From Eucalyptus grandis (Eukaryota > Streptophyta > Magnoliopsida > Myrtales > Myrtaceae): a stretch of 64,000 bases of DNA. The position numbers and the translations under genes are program-made. The DNA lies in contig NC_052621.1 in NCBI RefSeq assembly GCF_016545825.1, positions 396,199-460,198 of the forward strand, given 5' to 3'. A model generated the notes under the pieces. That model was not told the DNA's origin and did not search any database. It worked only from the letters and a program-made list of their open reading frames with translations. Shown piece after piece: positions 59,658-64,000 of this stretch. How positions within the stretch are numbered: position 1 is the stretch's first letter; the number at the start of each line of letters is the position of its first letter.

Positions 59658-60122
59658 GAGCTACATCATAATATAGCCATAACTTAGGAGAGAAGACAAA
59701 TCAAACCACTAATCAATCGTTGTTATACTATGAGGTGAAGATATATAAGCCTTCATCTTACTTTGAGACGATAGCTAGTATTGAGTTGTCGTGGTGGCTA
59801 GAGGCTATGAGCGAAGAGAATTACTCCATTGGAATTAGACATGAGAGCTTTCAAAGTGCTCAAGAGCTAAAAGATTGCTCGGTGCAAATGGGTCTATAAA
59901 TAGAAGGAGAACATTTCTTGAGTGGAAGCAACAAGGTATAGGGCGAGATTTGTTGCGAAGGGGTATACTTAGTGAGAGGGGATTGACTACAACGAGATGT
60001 TCTCTCCTATAGTAAGATACACTTCTATTTAAGTATTACTTGTTCTAATTGCTACACAAAATCTTGAATTGGAGCAGCTAGATGCGTAAACGACATTTCT
60101 CATGTTTAGTTGGAGGAGTGGA

Positions 60123-61044
60123 TGTTGGAGAAATCTTCGTGAAGTGTTTTGAAGTTGACAAAACGTTTCCATCAGTCTAGTCTGAAGGTCAGCAGACTCT
60201 GTTGGTTAAAGTCGAAGACTTCCGGACAGCCGCAGACTCAAGACTCAAAGTCTATCCTCATTGACAGTCTCTAATCCGTTGAAGAAAGGTTATCCAGAAC
60301 TGGATGTTTTGTTCAGGATTTAACCTTATCATCTGGAGATCTCGTGGTTGGAGAAGACATATAAGAATCCTTTGATTGATCAAGATTGATTCAATAACTG
60401 AAGATTCGATGATTGTCTAAATATTATTGGAAGGTTCTACTTATGGAAACCGAGATCCTGATTGTATGGGCGAACATGATTGATGGGCTATCAACACGTT
60501 CCTTTAATAGCTCGAACAATCTTCCTAATTGATTCCGTCCAACAGGTAGATTGGAGGAATTCCTTTGGTAAGTGCCAACGGGTATGATGGCATAAAGGAG
60601 TATATAAGGAAGACGTTCTTAGTTATTCGAGGTGTGCGCGATAGAAGAATTCCAAAGTCTGAAGCTCCTATTTGTTTAGATAAATCTTTTGAGCGAATAC
60701 TTGTATACAAAATAGAGTCTATATTTGTGAGAGACCTTGAGGAGGTGTGGTAAAACATCTACACTGTGGAATCAAGGCAAAGCTGTGCTGTAACTTCTCT
60801 TTTGATCATAGTGAAATCCAGCCGGTGGGGTCGGTGCGGAAGAGTGGACGTAGGCTTGGAATAAGCCGAACCACTATAAATCCTGTGTTCAATTTTCTCT
60901 TCCTCACTCTCTCTATCTCAATCGTATTTCATTTTGTTAAGAGAGAATTTACTTTCTATCATATGTTAAGAATCGCTTCCGTATATCGATAAATTGTTTA
61001 GGCACCTATTCACCCCCCTCTAGGTACTCATACTAGCAATATCA
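60123..61044 (+). mobile_element. Solo LTR of the Sirevirus family
   Basis: TGTTGGAGAAATC..CTAGCAATATCA, 922 bp, colinear with the LTRs at 44256 and 52711 but clearly more diverged. Exact TSD GTGGA at 60118-60122 and 61045-61049. Copy A near 14050 ('ggaggagtggatatat') shows the empty site. No PBS or internal region follows, so it arose by LTR-LTR recombination. TATATAAG at 60601-60608. Confidence 0.95.
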
Positions 61045-61999
61045 GTGGATTTACATTAGACAAGCAAGGGGATTTGCTATTCTGAATAAGGAATATCATG
61101 TTTCCTTATTAAAAAGTTATTTATATGGGCTAAAACAATTTCCAAGGTCATGGTATAAACTTTTGATACTTTCATGGCTAGTCGGGACTATTCAAAAACT
61201 CAATTGGATAGCTTTATTACTTCAGGATATTGGAGGACGGTTCATTGATTTATTCATTATTATATGTTGATGACAGCTAAACACAAGTTTGATACTGATT
61301 TGGGTGTTGCAAAGAAGATATTGGGTATGGAGATTTTGCAAGATATGATTGTAGGAGTTTACTGTTTGTCTCAAAAGAAATATATTCAGAAGATTGTGGC
61401 AAGTTTTAACACACAATAAATGAAATTTGTGGTTACACCTTCAGCTATACAATTTATACATATTATCATTATAGACTTGGGGGAGGAGAAGGAGCATATC
61501 TCTTGTTCCTTACTCTATTGTAGTTGGTAGTATTATGTATGTCATGTTATGCACTAGGCTTGATATTTCACGAGCTATGAGTGATGTTAGCCATTACATA
61601 AAGCATCTTAGTAAAATTTATTGGAAACTTGCTTAATGGATCCTTAGATAGTTACAAGGGACAATAGAGTTGGTAGTGTACCGAAGGGACAATAATGATA
61701 GTGAGTCCTTGGGTTAAGTAGATGGAGATCACATCAGTGACTTAGGCAAGTGTAGATCTTTAGCAAGTACGTATTTATGCCAGCATATATGGTGCAATGA
61801 GTTGGACACCATGCTTGCAAGATGATGTTGCTTTGTATTCAATTGAGGTGGAGTACATGGCACTTATCTTTATAGCTAAAGGTTTACTTTTGCACCTTGG
61901 GTTGGAGCTAAAGGCATTGCCATATACTATGACAAACAAAGTGCAATATTTTTACTTTTGAATTTGATATGTTACGAGTGAACGTTACGAGTGAAGAAG

Positions 62000-63527
62000 C
62001 ATATTGATATCAAGTACCATTTTGTTCAAGATGCCATGGCAAAGGGCAAGGTTGTGGTGAAGAAGTTCACGACAACAGAATACCTGGTGGACATGTTGAT
62101 GAAGCCTGTTCCTTTGGCAAAACTTGAGCTTTGCGAGAGCTAAATTGGTATCTTTAGACAATGAGTGCCTGTTCGGGGATTGGGAGAGTCGTCATGAATT
62201 ATGAGCATTATTGACTTGGTTGCACACATTGAATCAAGATGGAAATTGTTAATCTATCTTCGGAGTTTAAGCCTGTGCACATACCCCTTAGTGAATTGAA
62301 GGATGTAAATCAGTTCGTCTTATGCCTCCTTTTAGCCACACGAGAAGCTCTCTAAACTAGGCGATTTGTGCAAAGATGTTACATCCCATCGAGGTGTTTT
62401 TTCGTGAAGACTTGAGTGTTTCAAGTCATAAGGTAATTCTCAATTATTCATTTTATGGAGCAATTAAGGAAAAAATTACCAAAAAAAGTCCTAAATCTAT
62501 TTTAATTGTGTCAATTTAGTTCTTAAATTTTTTTTTTTGGGAGTTGAAACCACGTTATTGCAAGAGGCTTAAGATTAAATTGGCATGACTACAATAGGTT
62601 TAGAACTTTTTTGATAATTCTCCCAGCACTTAAGTAAAGCTAAACACTCTGAACGCAAGTGACATATAGGATTAAGAAAGAATTCAGCGTGTGAGTAATT
62701 GCAATTATGTAATTTCTCTATTAGTTACTGGAACTTTGCAGCTAGCTTTCTCTGGATAACGTAAATCTCTAACTTTATTTATTGTTTCTCGTTCATTTAT
62801 CTAGTAATTTTGTTTGTTCGTGTTAGCTTTGAATTGCAAAATTTATTAGCATCCCCATAATTTCACAATAAAAAGAATAAAAGGAGGAAGAAAAAAGAGA
62901 AAGAAATTAACTTGCATGTAAACTTTTCGTTTTTTCTCTTTCTATGAATTCATCACACATAGGAAGTTTCTGACCAAATAGAAGTGAGTGACTTGGTCAA
63001 GATGCTTCTATACATGAACCAGATCAAGCTTGACAAGTCTCACTGACCAAGTTGGCAGGGCAAGGCGCACGGTTGTTGCATGGTTTGGAATATTGCATTG
63101 TTAATATCTTGCGATTTAGAATATGAGTTTTTTTTACCAACAAAAGAAAAAAAAAGGATCGGACAATTGTTGATATCAAAATTTTGGCGTCACAAGTAGT
63201 AATTTATAGCACACAAAGTTAATGATCAATTTCGGCCCTTAGCAAAAATATATAAGAGGTGGTTTTTTTGGTAAAGCTATCCAAGAGGCTTTTCTTCGTG
63301 AATTACACCCTGAAGTGATCCAAGAGTATTTGAAGCCGTAAAAATCTTGTGGGCAAGATCTTGTGTATTTCGTTTGTGAGATTGAAAGATTATATCGTAA
63401 AGAATCATGAGAGCTAAACATTGCAAGATTATTAGGTGTAATTGAGGCTGAGAAATATTGAAAGTGTTTAAATAACTCGAGTGTAATTGTAATCTTCATT
63501 ATATTATTCAATTCATAGTTAGGTCAC
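62000..63527 (+). repeat. Single copy of the ~1.31 kb unit plus its unique flank
   Basis: Begins at CATATTGATATCAAGTACC, like the tandem units at 15027-26525, and runs on into the flank also seen at 42802-43258. It has no tandem copies and lacks the hAT insertions, so it serves as the reference for empty sites. About 140 bp present in the other copies (the 'cgtcatatgtgaataatt..' part near 62312) is missing here. Non-coding apart from the RNase H tail. Confidence 0.8.
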
Positions 63528-64000
63528 TGTTGACACCTAAATTTTGGCGATCCATTTAGTCATTTATTGCATAAAAAATTATGGGTTAATTTTATCTCTG
63601 AAAAAAAATATTAATTGCATAGCTACATATTTTGCATTTTATTTACTTGGACCGGTGGCGGATGGGTAGAATTGGTGTTTTTGAATTTTAAATTAATAGG
63701 CCGGGCTAGGCCCATGAAAGGATAAAATTAACCCAAGCTCGTCGTTATTTTTAATTGATTATCTTGCGAAAAATTAAGATTTGATGCGATATTATGGTTT
63801 TTGAAAATTAAAAAAAAATCGCATTTTAATTTTATTTTTTATCAATAGATGATGAAATCGGGGAGAATATTTTTGAGATGAGGATTTTTGTGATCAAGAG
63901 GTTATAAGTAATATTCGGGAGATGAAAATATTTTAAAAAAAGATCCTGTTTTGCGTCGCCTATAAAAGGATACGTACGGATCAATCGTGGGGGGACTTCT
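63528..64000 (+). mobile_element. Start of a TGTTGACACC-type LTR, cut by the window edge
   Basis: TGTTGACACCTAAATTTTGGC begins right after 'gttaggtcac'; the related locus at 43258-43275 continues without it ('gttaggccacattgac'), so this is an insertion. Same terminus as 4726. No coding region in the visible 473 bp. Confidence 0.65.

Larger units (their letters stand above)
58683..62230 (+). pseudogene. Decayed Ty1/copia RT and RNase H, copy B (interrupted twice)
   Basis: Same text as copy A at 13526-15290, in the order 58683-58786, 59668-60122, 61050-62230, interrupted by the MULE 58787-59657 and the solo LTR 60123-61044. The RT loop region near 61260 has lost about 11 bases relative to copy A, removing part of the 'DDML' text. 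It ends with the HIDIKYHFVQDAM and 'LVDMLMKPVPLAK' text near 62000-62130. Stops and shifts throughout. Confidence 0.8.

Noticed and set aside
1..64000. A new multi-gene defence, biosynthetic or phage-like system
   Set aside because: No cluster of intact cellular genes exists here; nearly all coding signal is transposon-derived or pseudogenic.

Overview
This is plant nuclear DNA, almost certainly from a eudicot. It is AT-rich and built from plant LTR retrotransposons (Ty1/copia including a Sirevirus, plus families with very long LTRs), hAT, Mutator-like and PIF/Harbinger elements, and two plant gene families (DC1/C1 zinc-finger and CBP60). No bacterial, organellar, rRNA or tRNA gene was recognised, and I cannot name the species. 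By area the window is a transposon graveyard with one real gene, which is itself interrupted.

Left part, 1-15 kb: LTR debris, a 24-bp-type minisatellite (1.49-1.67 kb), a decayed copia integrase (3.9-4.6 kb), a long block with LTR-like ends (4726-13525) that holds a 2.0 kb hAT element (6972-9010), then a decayed copia RT/RNase H stretch (13.5-15.2 kb).

Middle, 15-43 kb: four tandem units of about 1.31 kb (copia RNase H tail plus downstream sequence). They were hit separately by a Harbinger-type element (15313-16061), a 4.4 kb solo LTR (18460-22825, itself containing a MULE at 20828-21829), a hAT element (25002-26112) and a second hAT (26526-42801). The last carries intron-bearing pieces of a CBP60 calmodulin-binding-protein gene. 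It was then invaded by a stack of long LTRs: 29204-42412 in the hAT, 29655-36084 and 37407-40716 inside that LTR, and 31980-35641 inside the second. Nearly every boundary is marked by a target-site duplication (TSD).

Right part, 43-64 kb: a minus-strand two-exon DC1-domain gene (55647 down to 43783) is split in its second exon by a 9.4 kb Sirevirus copia element (LTRs 44256-45177 and 52711-53633, TSD GAGGC). Conceptual removal of the element and one TSD copy leaves an 816-nt open frame, so the gene was probably functional when hit. The Sirevirus is defective: frameshifts and stops, an altered integrase Asp, and deletion of the RT catalytic-loop region. Beyond 57.7 kb lie a hAT end, a second copy of the old copia RT region with its own MULE (58787-59657) and a solo Sirevirus LTR (60123-61044, TSD GTGGA), a single copy of the 1.31 kb unit, and the start of another LTR (63528 to the window edge).

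No new multi-gene system is visible. The most informative signals are the split DC1 gene, two tiny poly(T)-GGTAAA insertions with 16-bp duplications (one an in-frame 33-bp gain in the DC1 exon), the captured CBP60 fragment, and the reconstructable order of nested insertions.
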